Source of the DNA: Spirochaetota bacterium
GTDB lineage: Bacteria > Spirochaetota > UBA4802 > JAFGJZ01
Assembly (NCBI GenBank): GCA_016934935.1
Contig: JAFGRW010000105.1
Coordinates: 1-64,000 of the forward strand
DNA: 64,000 nucleotides
Reading direction: 5' to 3'
Shown here: positions 17,083 to 27,300 of the stretch, piece by piece
How positions within the stretch are numbered: position 1 is the first letter of the stretch
Layout of the letters: each line of letters opens with the position of its first letter
Position numbers and translations under genes: made by a program
The notes under the pieces: model-generated
Database searches by the model: none
Told to the model about the DNA's origin: nothing
The model's input: only the letters and a program-made list of their open reading frames with translations

Positions 17083-19269
17083 ATGAAGAAGTACTATTTT
17101 CTAATACTAATGGCTTTGCTCATAACTGTTTTCTTTTCTTTTTCCTTAAGTCATAATGATACTGGCAACGAGGTCTACGCGAAAAACGAGGGTGAATTGC
17201 TTATCCCGCAAAGCAACGCGGCAATTGCTATTGTTGATATTAAAAAGGCCGGACTTTCACTTGAACGCTCTGCGGATCTTCCGATATTAAAAGAACTTCA
17301 TAATGATTTCACTAAACTTAAAAACGTTCAGAAAGTCGAATCTTTATTGAACGCCTTCAGGGTAATATCTGACAAAGATGAAATTATTGTAAACCGGGTA
17401 ATTCCTGATAACATAAACTCTGTAACCGATGAGTATCTTGAATTAACCATGTCTGCGATAAACGAATTTCCGGAATTAAAATCATATATCAGCAAAAATC
17501 AGGACACACTGATATACTATATATATTTCTCTAACAGTACGAAGCCCAGGCTTATTTACGACAATCTTATAAGTATGCAAAAAGAGTGGGAAGGCAGACT
17601 TCATTTCGATTTTACCGGTCGTTCTCCCATTCTTGCTGCAACCGAGTCATTTTTAACCAAAGATATTGGAACAGCGTTTCCGGTACTTATTATCATGATA
17701 TTCTGTATTTTTCTGCTATTTAAAAATATGAAAATAATTGTTGTCTCACTGTTTACTATTCTTCTTTCTCTTGGCGTGGCCTACGGCTTTTCACGTTTCC
17801 TGGGGCTTAATGATTCACCTTTACTTTTGTTAATACCGGTGTTTGGCTTAGGGCTGCTTAGCGACTACCTTATTCACTATTTTTATCACAGACTCTATTC
17901 ACCTGATATTGAAGATAAAAACGACGCGAAACGGCAACTGCTTTTCCCATTATCTCTGACCGCGATATCCACAATAACCGGATTTCTTTCATTAACCCTG
18001 ATAAACGGTTCTGGTCATATACAGCTTGGTATAATAATTGCCTTTTCAATTATCATTATCTGGTTTGGGGTTTTTTACTGGATCAATTATCAGTCTTATC
18101 CTTCAAAAAACGCAAAGCTCTTTCCGGGTTTTCAGAAAATTCAAACAGGTTTTTTTCTCAAACTTTTAAAGCATCGCTATATCTGTTATTTTTTTATTAT
18201 ACTAAGCCTTTTCTGGGGCGCGTTTCAACTGAAAAATCTGGTTGTAGAGCCATATCCGATTGAACAGCTGCCTGAAGATACGACAATTCAAATCGCCGAT
18301 AAAAGGATAAATTCCGAATTTTATGGAACCCTGCCTTTTTATATGGAAATAGACACAGGTGAAAAAAATGGTATATTAAAGAAAAGTACATTAATAAATT
18401 TGCAAAAAATACACAATATCATGGACAACTCTTCTGCCGGATACTCTTTCTCCCTTCTAACTGTTCTGAAAAGAATGCACTACTATTTTATGGGATCAGA
18501 GGAAACCCTCCTTTCAAGTAATGAATTTGATGATCAGTACGATTCTTTGATAGAACAGTATCTGCTCTATTTTTCCTCCAGTGTTGATCCCCTGGAGTAT
18601 GAGTCTCTTCTTAATAATTCTTACAGGCTCTTTTCAATAAAAGGTCTGATCTATTACCGCGATTACAGCGATCTTGAAAATTTCATAGAAACCATTAACG
18701 AATTTAAACAAATCATTCCGCAAAACTGGTCAGTAAATTTTTATGGTATGGCTTCAGAGTTGCAAAAAGAACATGACAATCTGCTGAATAACTGGATATT
18801 ATCTTTTTTAACATCCGGTTTTTTAATATTTTTAACTGTTTTTATTTTTTACCGGAAAATAGATCTTGCGTTTATCAGCCTTCTACCCGGAATAATAAGC
18901 ATGATTATTTCATTTGGCATAATAAACATAGCCGGTATATCTATTGATGCTTTTTCTATAATTTTTGTCGCTATTATCACGGGGCTTGTAGTTGACTACA
19001 GTATACACACCCTTGCCGCCATAAACAGAATCGAAAGAGTGACCAGCATTGAAGAGAGCTTTAAACATATAATTGGTTACAGCGGTTTACCTGTTTTTTT
19101 AAGCTTTGTTACTTCCCTTCTTTCGTTTACGGTTCTTTTTATATCTTCTTTTCGCGGTGCGCAAAACCTGGGAATAATTCTTATAACATCTCTTGGGCTT
19201 GCGTTCTTTCTAAGCCTGTATCTGATACCACTTATCATATTACCAATACGTTACAAAAAGGAGTCCTGA
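17083..19269 (+). CDS. MMPL-type RND superfamily exporter
   Basis: 728 residues from ATG 17083, with GGATGGGG about 11 bases upstream; the frame is open to a TTG at 17044. The fold is a duplicated RND unit. One membrane segment lies at the N-terminus, then a periplasmic loop (about 25-185). A block of five segments follows (about 190-335, beginning FPVLIIMIFCIFLLF), then another segment with the second loop (about 345-565). The last five-segment block is at about 568-720 and contains GLVVDYSIHTLAAINR, with the Asp expected for proton coupling (first block: GLGLLSDYLIHYFYHR). At about 730 residues it is the MMPL/COG1033 size, not the AcrB size. This group exports lipids or lipid-like molecules. 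Its stop is directly followed by the LolA-like gene ATG. Confidence 0.88.
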   Translation: MKKYYFLILMALLITVFFSFSLSHNDTGNEVYAKNEGELLIPQSNAAIAIVDIKKAGLSLERSADLPILKELHNDFTKLKNVQKVESLLNAFRVISDKDEIIVNRVIPDNINSVTDEYLELTMSAINEFPELKSYISKNQDTLIYYIYFSNSTKPRLIYDNLISMQKEWEGRLHFDFTGRSPILAATESFLTKDIGTAFPVLIIMIFCIFLLFKNMKIIVVSLFTILLSLGVAYGFSRFLGLNDSPLLLLIPVFGLGLLSDYLIHYFYHRLYSPDIEDKNDAKRQLLFPLSLTAISTITGFLSLTLINGSGHIQLGIIIAFSIIIIWFGVFYWINYQSYPSKNAKLFPGFQKIQTGFFLKLLKHRYICYFFIILSLFWGAFQLKNLVVEPYPIEQLPEDTTIQIADKRINSEFYGTLPFYMEIDTGEKNGILKKSTLINLQKIHNIMDNSSAGYSFSLLTVLKRMHYYFMGSEETLLSSNEFDDQYDSLIEQYLLYFSSSVDPLEYESLLNNSYRLFSIKGLIYYRDYSDLENFIETINEFKQIIPQNWSVNFYGMASELQKEHDNLLNNWILSFLTSGFLIFLTVFIFYRKIDLAFISLLPGIISMIISFGIINIAGISIDAFSIIFVAIITGLVVDYSIHTLAAINRIERVTSIEESFKHIIGYSGLPVFLSFVTSLLSFTVLFISSFRGAQNLGIILITSLGLAFFLSLYLIPLIILPIRYKKES

Positions 19270-20049
19270 ATGAAAAAAATACTGTTTGCCTTAATTTTTC
19301 TTGCACTTGCTACCGCGCCCCTGTCAGCCGGAAAAACAGTGGAAGAGATTCTTGCGGAATTTGATAAAACAATATCGGTACCTTCTCTTCAGGGAACATT
19401 TACCGTTAAGCTTATTTCAAAAAACGGAGATACCAGAGAAATAAAAGCAAGAGCCTACCAGAAACTTGTTGATAACAAACAGAACAACAGGTTATTCATT
19501 TTTGATTTTCCACCAAGAGTTCGAGGAACCGGACTTCTTGTGCACTCTTTTCTTGACGGACGAGACAACAATATGTGGATATATCTTCCAACAGTTAAAC
19601 GTGTCAAACGCATTGCTCTTGAGAGCTCTGGCGGCGGTTATTTTATGGGAAGCGATTTTACATACAGAGACCTTATTGCCAATGACTTGAATAATATGAA
19701 ATTTGAACTTCTTGATGAAAAAACAATGAACGGGATTGAAAGCTATGTAATAAAATGCTGGGGTAAAAACCAGACAGTTATCAAGGATCTTGGCTATTCT
19801 TACATGATTAGTTATTACAAAAAAGAGAACAGTGTAATGTACAGGAGGGAATTTTTCGATTCTGATTCTAAATTACTAAAAGTATATCAAGTAGATAATT
19901 TTCATGTATCAGGGAGATATCATTACCCTACTAAGATTACCATGACAAACGTTCAGACCGAACATAAATCAATAATTGAAGTTACTGAAATCAGCACTAA
20001 AGATATTCCTGAAAGATATTTTACAACACGCTATCTGACTGATAAATAA
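19270..20049 (+). CDS. Outer membrane lipoprotein-sorting (LolA-like) protein
   Basis: 259 residues; the start codon abuts the RND stop codon and AAGGAG lies inside the RND end, so the two are translationally linked. A cleavable signal peptide (MKKILFALIFLALATAPLSAG) exports it to the periplasm. The body matches the LolA-like PF17131 pattern: VEEILAEFDKTISVPSLQGTF, DFPPRVRGTGLLV, then the hallmark NNMWIYLPTVKRVKRIALES and FMGSDFTYRDL. Such proteins are partners of MMPL exporters and are thought to carry a lipid across the periplasm. Placed between an RND exporter and an outer-membrane barrel, it is the natural shuttle between them. Confidence 0.9.
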   Translation: MKKILFALIFLALATAPLSAGKTVEEILAEFDKTISVPSLQGTFTVKLISKNGDTREIKARAYQKLVDNKQNNRLFIFDFPPRVRGTGLLVHSFLDGRDNNMWIYLPTVKRVKRIALESSGGGYFMGSDFTYRDLIANDLNNMKFELLDEKTMNGIESYVIKCWGKNQTVIKDLGYSYMISYYKKENSVMYRREFFDSDSKLLKVYQVDNFHVSGRYHYPTKITMTNVQTEHKSIIEVTEISTKDIPERYFTTRYLTDK

Positions 20050-20092
20050 CTAACTGTTCATTACAACACAGCAAAATTACCGAGGATATCAA

Positions 20093-21385
20093 ATGCAGTC
20101 AAGATTCAAAACTTATTTATTCATTAACCTGTTGTCACTTTTTTTCGGGTCCACCTGTTTTGCAGTGGAACACGGTTTTAAATTTATCTCTTTCGTAGAC
20201 TATTACGGCGGAATAGAATACTCCGAAGGTTACGAAAACCTCCGGAGTCGCCTTTTTTTCAGACCCGAATACTCGGCCAATTTTGACAACAGTAATTCTG
20301 AATTAGTTATTTCGACCAATCTATGGGCACAGCCTGTAGGAGATCCCAACTTCATAGACCCCTACGATATACCAAACGAAGCATATTTCTCAAAAAAAAC
20401 CGAGCTTTTCGACATCACAGTAGGACAAAAACTGGTTACATACGGTTTTGCCGATATTTACGGTCCCTTCAATGCGCCTCACAGTTCACACCAGGCTCTT
20501 CTCAGCCTTGATGACCAGTTCGAAGGAAGACGTCCCGACCCGTTGTTTCAGCTGCGTTTTTATCCTACACTTGAAGATATTTTGGAATTCACTTATATAC
20601 CAGTAACAAGACCCGACAAAGAACAGCCGGATGACGTATACTTATCCGAAACCCAAGATACCGTGATATGGAGTAACGATCCATATCTGACAGATAATCT
20701 TCACTCTTTTTTCTTAAACTACAAAAGATATGGAGAAAACTTTGATATACAGCTGCTTTACGGATGGTACACAGAGCACACACCTGATTTTATTGTTAAC
20801 AACATAAGCAGCAGCGACTCTTATGATATTAAACCGGAATACCACCATAAGCATACTATTGGCGCGGCCTATGCCACAAGAGTAGGAAACACAACTCTTA
20901 GTCAGGATTTTGCCCTTAATATCACAAAAGATTTTTCCGGAAAAGATTTAGCAGCACAGGACTCGGATATTACTGTTAACACGCAAATACTTGCCAACTT
21001 GCCCTGGGATATCCTCAGCCAATACACAATAGTTTATTGCTATTTCTTTAATCATGACGAGTACGACAGACAATCGGACTCCAGGGCTGCTGAATATCTT
21101 GCCGAACAGTTTCACGATTTTCACAATCAGCCCTATCAGCATATTCTCTTTTTTGTCGGTCATTTTGAAAAAAGTTTTTTACGTGAAAAACTCAAAGCTC
21201 AGCTTAATATGGGATTCTTTTTTTCGCCAAATATTTATGTTGCGCCTCGTCTGGCATACAGCATAACAGACACAAGCCGTTTGGAGACAGGAATCGAGTA
21301 CACATTTGGGAAACCCAAAGATATTGACCTTAGGAGAAATCCTTCCAATGATAATTTTTTCATAAGATTCATTATGCAATATTGA
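20093..21385 (+). CDS. Outer-membrane beta-barrel protein of the exporter cluster
   Basis: 430 residues with GAGG 9 bases before the ATG. The signal peptide ends FGSTCFA. The rest is a run of amphipathic strands rich in Tyr, Phe and Asp/Asn with short turns, ending in an aromatic residue (FFIRFIMQY), as expected for BAM-inserted barrels. I cannot assign a Pfam family with certainty; the context parallels the DUF1302/DUF1329/RND clusters of proteobacteria, where DUF1302 is the barrel. It is 43 bases after the LolA-like gene in the same operon. It is probably the outer-membrane end of the export route. Confidence 0.75.
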   Translation: MQSRFKTYLFINLLSLFFGSTCFAVEHGFKFISFVDYYGGIEYSEGYENLRSRLFFRPEYSANFDNSNSELVISTNLWAQPVGDPNFIDPYDIPNEAYFSKKTELFDITVGQKLVTYGFADIYGPFNAPHSSHQALLSLDDQFEGRRPDPLFQLRFYPTLEDILEFTYIPVTRPDKEQPDDVYLSETQDTVIWSNDPYLTDNLHSFFLNYKRYGENFDIQLLYGWYTEHTPDFIVNNISSSDSYDIKPEYHHKHTIGAAYATRVGNTTLSQDFALNITKDFSGKDLAAQDSDITVNTQILANLPWDILSQYTIVYCYFFNHDEYDRQSDSRAAEYLAEQFHDFHNQPYQHILFFVGHFEKSFLREKLKAQLNMGFFFSPNIYVAPRLAYSITDTSRLETGIEYTFGKPKDIDLRRNPSNDNFFIRFIMQY

Positions 21386-21407
21386 AACTAAGACAAGGAT
21401 AAAGCTG

Positions 21408-21773
21408 ATGGAAACTTTTTCGATGGTCCGGCCTGAACATCTGAATCATCATGGATTTCTTTTTGGCGGCCAGCTTCTTCTCTGGGTAGATGAATACGCG
21501 TGGCTTGCTGCTGCCAGGGATTTACCGGGATGCCGTCTGGTAACACGAGCAATGGACTCTATCAGCTTTATTCGTTCTGCTCCGGTTGGTTCGATACTTC
21601 GTTTTGACATCAGTCAGATACATAAGGGGCAAACAAGTGCCAAGTATCAGGTCTCCGTATTTTGTGATCCCCAAACCGGAGCCCCTGAATATAATATTTT
21701 TTCGACAAATGTTATTTTTGTAAACGTCGACCAAAATTGCAATAAAAAACCATTTTGCACAGATCAAATCTAA
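21408..21773 (+). CDS. Acyl-CoA thioesterase, hotdog fold (YciA/BACH type)
   Basis: 121 residues, AAGGA 10 bases before the ATG. The family signature RPEHLNHHGFLFGGQLLLWVDEYAWLAA contains the Asn and Asp expected at the active site, followed by the strand VTRAMDSISFIRSAPVGSILRFD. Enzymes of this group hydrolyse acyl-CoA to free fatty acid and CoA in the cytoplasm. It is 22 bases behind the barrel gene and likely in the same operon, which points to fatty-acyl cargo or membrane-lipid turnover for the RND system. It is shorter than most family members (about 130-160) at the C-terminus. Confidence 0.85.
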   Translation: METFSMVRPEHLNHHGFLFGGQLLLWVDEYAWLAAARDLPGCRLVTRAMDSISFIRSAPVGSILRFDISQIHKGQTSAKYQVSVFCDPQTGAPEYNIFSTNVIFVNVDQNCNKKPFCTDQI

Positions 21774-21910
21774 CCCAACTACTTCGGTATTAAACTCCCT
21801 TTATGATGCATATTAATATAATTATTATTGGCGATTTTGTATTAATTTCCTTGATTAAAAACAATATAATTGTAAACTTTAATAATCCTTTTGGAAAATG
21901 AGAGAGAACG

Positions 21911-22222
21911 ATGTTGTCATATAATTATAGTGGTGTCATTATCGGTTTAATGACGTTTCTTCTGATTGGTATTCTTCATCCATTGGTAATCAAGGGGGAA
22001 TATCACTTCGGGAAACGTATATGTATTGTGTTCTTTATTTTAGGATTGTTATCCATTATTTTTTCTGTACTGACTGGCAATTATATAATATCTTCCTTTT
22101 TTGGAATAACCGGTTTTATGCTTTTATGGTCAATCAGGGAAATCTTTGAACAGGAAAAGCGGGTTATTGCGGGTCGCTTTCCACGAAACCCTAAAAGAGA
22201 ATATCCGGGCAAAATATTATGA
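21911..22222 (+). CDS. DUF4491 family membrane protein
   Basis: 103 residues with three membrane segments (about 7-27, 36-54, 60-78). The sequence fits DUF4491: SGVIIGLMTFLLIGILHPLVIKGEYHFGKR, GFMLLWSIREIFEQEKRVIAGRFPRNPKR. The function of this family is not known. The stop codon overlaps the start of the Sir2 gene by 4 bases (ATGA), so the two are translated together. Confidence 0.85.
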   Translation: MLSYNYSGVIIGLMTFLLIGILHPLVIKGEYHFGKRICIVFFILGLLSIIFSVLTGNYIISSFFGITGFMLLWSIREIFEQEKRVIAGRFPRNPKREYPGKIL

Positions 22223-22902
22223 AAAGGCTTACGGTACTAACCGGAGCGGGAATAAGCGCCGAAAGCGGACTAAAAACTTTTAGAGACAGTAACGGCCTTT
22301 GGGAAGAGTACGATGTAATGCAGGTTGCAAGTATTGAAGGCTGGAACAGGGACCCTGAAATTGTTTTACGCTTTTACAATGATCGGCGTAAACAGCTCGA
22401 ATTTACTGAACCAAACAGAGCACATTTTGGATTAGCTGAACTGGAAAAGCATTTTGAAGTTTCGGTAATCACGCAAAATGTGGACAACCTTCATGAAAAA
22501 GCAGGAAGCAGTCAGGTTCTTCATCTGCATGGGGAGCTTACAAAAGCTTGCTCGGTCGAAAACAAAAATATTGTTAAAAATATCGGGTACCGGGAAATAC
22601 TTCCCGGTGAAACAGGTGAAGATGGTAAACAGCTTCGCCCGTATATAGTCTGGTTTGGAGAAGCAGTACCAGCTATCGGCAAAGCTATTCCTCTTGTAAA
22701 AGAAGCTGATTATCTGGCAGTAATTGGAACTTCCCTGAATGTCTATCCCGCGGCAGGACTACTTGACTACCGGAAATCTGGATCAGCAGTTTATATTATT
22801 GACCCTAAAGAAATATCAATTCATATTGAAAACGCATATCATATAAAAGAAAATGCCGGAACAGGAATTGATAAACTGATCGAGTTATTACTAAAAAAAT
22901 AA
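22219..22902 (+). CDS. Sir2-family NAD-dependent protein deacylase without zinc cysteines
   Basis: 227 residues. Sirtuins remove acyl groups from lysines using NAD. Motifs in order: LTGAGISAESGLKTFRDSNGLW (NAD pocket), VITQNVDNLHEKAGSSQVLHLHGEL with the catalytic His, IVWFGEAVP, and VIGTSLNVYPAAGL. The small domain that usually carries two CxxC pairs has only one Cys (LTKACSVENKN), so the structural zinc is missing, as in some Bacteroidetes-type sirtuins. It overlaps the DUF4491 gene by 4 bases and is convergent, 8 bases away, with the lipoprotein gene. Confidence 0.9.
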   Translation: MKRLTVLTGAGISAESGLKTFRDSNGLWEEYDVMQVASIEGWNRDPEIVLRFYNDRRKQLEFTEPNRAHFGLAELEKHFEVSVITQNVDNLHEKAGSSQVLHLHGELTKACSVENKNIVKNIGYREILPGETGEDGKQLRPYIVWFGEAVPAIGKAIPLVKEADYLAVIGTSLNVYPAAGLLDYRKSGSAVYIIDPKEISIHIENAYHIKENAGTGIDKLIELLLKK

Positions 22903-22910
22903 ATTGTTGA

Positions 22911-23615
22911 TTATATCCATTCAATAGCAATCCAAAACCTGTCTTTGATCTCATCTCTTATCTTGGCAGGTGAAAAACTCAAATATGCCCCACTTGAGTT
23001 TTCAATAATTTCAATTTTTTTTCTAATCTGCTCAGCGTTTACAATATAAACCATAAACGCCCTTTTGGGAATGTTTTTTTTATCGAACGACATTTTTACT
23101 GTATTGCTAATTATTACGTTAGAAATAGATATCTCCTTATCGTTAAGAATATAATCATTTTCTGCAGATTTTATAAAAGCATATTCGAATACTATTCTAT
23201 TGCCATCAAACAGAATTAATGGACAATTATAATTATTATTTTTATCCAGATCCGAAGTAAATTTCATAAAATTAATCAGCGCTTTGTCTTTCTCCAGGGT
23301 CATTTTTGAAGTAACTGAAATTTCTCTTTCATTGATTTTATCTATATTTAAATAATCAACATTCACAGAATCTTTAGCCAAATTTTTTTTAATTTCAATA
23401 AAATCGTTATCAATAAAGTATTTTATTTTTGTATCATTTATATCTAAATCTCCATTATTCATCATGTTTATTGTTAATTCCGCAGCAAGCCTGCGTTTTT
23501 GCTTTTCGACAATATTTATTGATATGTTGGCCTGGTTATAACAGCTTGTAGATATTGTCAAAATAACAAGTGAAAAGAATAAAATATTTAATCTGGTAAA
23601 TACTGTTCTTATCAT
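22911..23615 (-). CDS. Lipoprotein, unknown function
   Basis: 234 residues with signal LFFSLVILTISTSC (lipobox TSC). The mature part is beta-rich, AT-codon-rich and mostly hydrophilic (ANISINIVEKQKRRLAAELTINMMNNGDLDINDTKIKYFI). It may form an Ig- or DUF-type sandwich, but no family is recognised. It is monocistronic and convergent with sir2; the ribosome binding site is weak. Confidence 0.65.
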   Translation of the reverse strand: MIRTVFTRLNILFFSLVILTISTSCYNQANISINIVEKQKRRLAAELTINMMNNGDLDINDTKIKYFIDNDFIEIKKNLAKDSVNVDYLNIDKINEREISVTSKMTLEKDKALINFMKFTSDLDKNNNYNCPLILFDGNRIVFEYAFIKSAENDYILNDKEISISNVIISNTVKMSFDKKNIPKRAFMVYIVNAEQIRKKIEIIENSSGAYLSFSPAKIRDEIKDRFWIAIEWI

Positions 23616-23817
23616 AATATTTTCTCACTTAAATATAATACATATTTTTTAACTGATTAATTATAAAAGAGGTTATTTTAACTGCATCCTTTTTTTTGAA
23701 AAGAATTAAATTTAAAGTATCAGTTTATTACCCCAGAATTTTTGCAGATTTTTTCTAAAAAATTGAACAAAACAGCATTTTTTCCAGTATATATATTCAG
23801 AGATGAGGAGGCGGCAA

Positions 23818-24267
23818 ATGGAAACTACAGATTTTAGAACATCAATTGATGTTGAAATTAGCAGGCTTGATAAAATTGAAGAGTTTGCCAATAAGCATAA
23901 TATGCATATTTCGGATGTTATGAATACAGTTCTGGAAAAGTACTCAAAAATGCTGGCTAAGAATCCAGTATGTAATGATTCTCTGAACAGATATCACGAG
24001 AGAGGTACCATCTACAAATCAGTACATATCAGGTTTTCAAGTATTTCTAAAAGAAAATTAAAAGATGTAGCTAATTTGTACTGTTACAGTTTGTCGTACA
24101 TGTTGTTTCTGGCAATGGATTTCTTCGACGAGTTTATGGGCAGTGTTAAGGAGTTTGTTCGCCCCTGTTTCCATGCTGTTTTTGTTCATAACTTCTTTGG
24201 TTTTCCATACTTTATTAATAGCTGGGGAATGAACTTTTATGACTCACATGACTATTCTTCTGGCTAA
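23818..24267 (+). CDS. Protein with two ribbon-helix-helix-like segments
   Basis: 149 residues; the ATG at 23818 is chosen because GGAGG lies six bases upstream. Residues about 4-48 (DFRTSIDVEISRLDKIEEFANKHNMHISDVMNTVLEKYSKML) and about 66-108 (YKSVHIRFSSISKRKLKDVANLYCYSLSYMLFLAMDFF) have the same layout: a polar strand, a helix beginning LxKIEEFAN or RKLKDVAN, a turn with S or MHIS, and a second helix. This fits a tandem ribbon-helix-helix pair, which would act as a built-in dimer on DNA. The C-terminal 40 residues are aromatic and unassigned. It may be a transcriptional regulator; the target is unknown. Confidence 0.55.
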   Translation: METTDFRTSIDVEISRLDKIEEFANKHNMHISDVMNTVLEKYSKMLAKNPVCNDSLNRYHERGTIYKSVHIRFSSISKRKLKDVANLYCYSLSYMLFLAMDFFDEFMGSVKEFVRPCFHAVFVHNFFGFPYFINSWGMNFYDSHDYSSG

Positions 24268-24370
24268 GAATCCCGGAAAAATAGCAAAATAGGTGGTGTT
24301 ATTTTTTACTTTTTGAATATTAAATAAAAACCAAGCAGCAAAAACACCGAAACATTGAAAAAAAACCAGA

Positions 24371-27300
24371 TCAATTGGAATTTGCAATATCCTTAACGTG
24401 ATGTTGAATTCGGTACATGATAAGATACAGTATAGGAACAAAAACAAGAGTAATAACAGTTCCAAATATCAACCCCCACGCCATAACGAGCATCATATCT
24501 GAGAGCATTGAATCATAACCCAAAATACCGTAAGCCGTCGGCAACAATCCTGCAACAGTTGTAACTGTTGTTAATATTACTGCACGCAACCTTGTTTTGG
24601 CAATTTCCGATATTGCGGCAATTGCTTTTTTAATATTCGGATGAGTCTTGTAATTTGCTTCAAGAACAGAAATCATTACAATGGAATCATTTACAACAAC
24701 CCCAATCAATCCGAGGCATCCTACTACCGAAAAGAAACCATAAACAGAAATTCCATGAAGTTTTAATGCGAATATTATCCCAACTGCTGCAAATGGTATT
24801 GTAGCCATAATAATAAAAGGTTTAACAAGAGAATCAAAAAGAAGAGCAAGAATTATATAGATCAATAACAACACTGCTATAACAGAATATATAAATTCTC
24901 CTGTCGATTGACGTGTATCTTTTACCTCACCAGCATAAACAATCGATGATGTCGGGTAACGCGACAATAATTCCGGAAAAATATTTTCCTCAAAATAGAT
25001 AGCGGTCTCTACAGGTGTTAAACCACTCGAGGCATCAATATCAGAAAAAATTCTAGTAGCTCGGACATTGTCCATACGGCTGATTGTATTTGCACTGTTT
25101 CCTTCTTTAACATCTACAACATTTCCAAGAGGAATCGGATAATTTGAATTATTTAAAACGGGTAAATTCATTAATAATTTCAGATTACTTCTATCCTTGT
25201 CTTCAACAGTTATGCGGTATTCAACATCATCTCCGTTTTCCGGTACTTCATATAAAACAGTTCCGTTTATCGCTGTTCTCAAAGCACTTAAAATTCTGCT
25301 AATTGAAACATTCAAACTACCCGCGATTGTTCTTTTTGGTTTAAAAAGATACTCCGGATCCTGAAGCTGTCTTTCTTCGTCCACATTAATATATGGAGCG
25401 TAGTTCTTCATGGCCTGTAAAAGTTCCCGCGTCAGTTTTTTGCGTGTTTCATCATTATTATCACGAACATGTACTTCTATGGGATTTCCACTTGTAGATC
25501 CAAAACGTCCCTGTGAAAATTCAAGTTTTTCGAATCCTTTTAATCTTTTTAATTTCTGCTCAATCTCTTTTTGAATAACAGACGATTTCCGATCTCTTTT
25601 TTCAAGTGACACTAACTCTATCATTATCGAAAATACATTTTCACGGGCAGCATTACTTCTCCTGGTTTGCGCTATTCTTGTTTCATAAGACAAAACCTCG
25701 TTCCCGACATATTCATCAATTATGGCTTCAACTTCCTCAGTTTTTCTGGCTGTAGATTTTTTTAATGTTCCATAAGCAACCTCACCTTCAATACGTAATT
25801 GAGTACTTTCTTCACGCGGAAACATTTCATACTTCATTGTTGTTGTAAATAAAAATCCCGCGAACAATAAAAGCAGTACAGCTAGAATAAATACCGGCTT
25901 TCGATGAGCTAGAAGAAACCGCAAAATTTGCTGATATCCTTCTTCTAACTTTATGAACCAACTTCGCTCCGTGGCGCCTTTTTTAGAATCGAACAGGGAT
26001 GATGACATATGTGCTGGCAATATAAAAACAGATTCAAAAAGAGAAGCAAAAAGCATTATAAAAATTACAGGTGGTATAAATGCATTTAAAACTCCAAATC
26101 TGCCCCCGAAGAAAAACAGTGGTATGAACGCAACGCAGGTTGTTATAATACTTGCGATAATCGGAAGAAAAACCCTTTCTGTCCCCTCAACTACAGCCAG
26201 TTTTCTGGGCATTCCACCGGCCTCAAGCCTGTTTATATTTTCTGCAACAACAATTGCATCGTCAACCACCATTCCAAGGACTATAATTACAGCAGCCAAT
26301 GTTGTATTATTTATTGAATATCCAAGAATATACATGCCAATTAAAGTAAAGCAGAGCGAGAAAGGCAGACCGAAGGCAACCCATACTCCGGATTTTGCAT
26401 TTAAAAACAAAAACAAAAATATTACTACTAAAACAAATCCAAGAATTCCATTACCCGATACCATGGATAATCTGTCTTTAACAGCTATCGATTCATCATC
26501 CACAAGAACTACGTTTATATCAGTTCCTGCTAATGAATTTTTTTTAAACTCTTCAACTTTTTTTCTGATTTCATCAACTGCATCAATAATCCCCGCAGAT
26601 GAAGATTTTGTAACATTAATGGTAACTGCTTCATATCCGTTAGTTTTTAAAATTGCACTGCTTTCCTCAAACTCGGGTACTATACGCGCAATATCCTTTA
26701 AATAAACCGCCTTACCCTCAAAGTTCATCCGAATAATCAAATTTTCAAGATCATCAACCTTTGTCAGCTCTGCGTCCATAATTATTTTATAATCTTTAAA
26801 TTCAGATTGTTTTGAACTTTTCTTTTCAATCGTTATTGATCGAGTTTCTTCCTCAGGTCTTTTATCTTCTTTTACTTCAGGTCGGCTCCACTCGCCCTTC
26901 ATCGTTCCTACCGGAGAGCGTAAACTTCCATTCTGAATAGCAGATATTGCTTCTGATATGGAGACATTGAGCTCATTTAAAGCTGCGATATCGAGGTAAA
27001 TGTTAACCTGGGGTACGCTGTAATTCCGCCAGCTGATTTCACTAACAGATGTAAGGCTAAGCAGGCTATTCTCAAGATTTCGTGCATACTGCTGCACTTT
27101 TTTTCTGTCTTCATTACTAAATAGTTTGGCCGATTCTCTGTACATCGAAATATTTATTACAGAAAATCGCGTTGTATTCGGCACTCTGACTTCCGGGTCA
27201 TCCTTGATATCATCAGGCAGGTCAACCCTGTCTATTGCATCCCTTATATCCTGTACAATATCTTCCATCTCACTTTCTGAGGCCTTGGCTGGTAACCATA

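Noticed and set aside
25953-26705. 250-codon plus-strand frame
   Set aside because: It is antisense to the conserved core of the RND pump gene and its product has no recognisable features.
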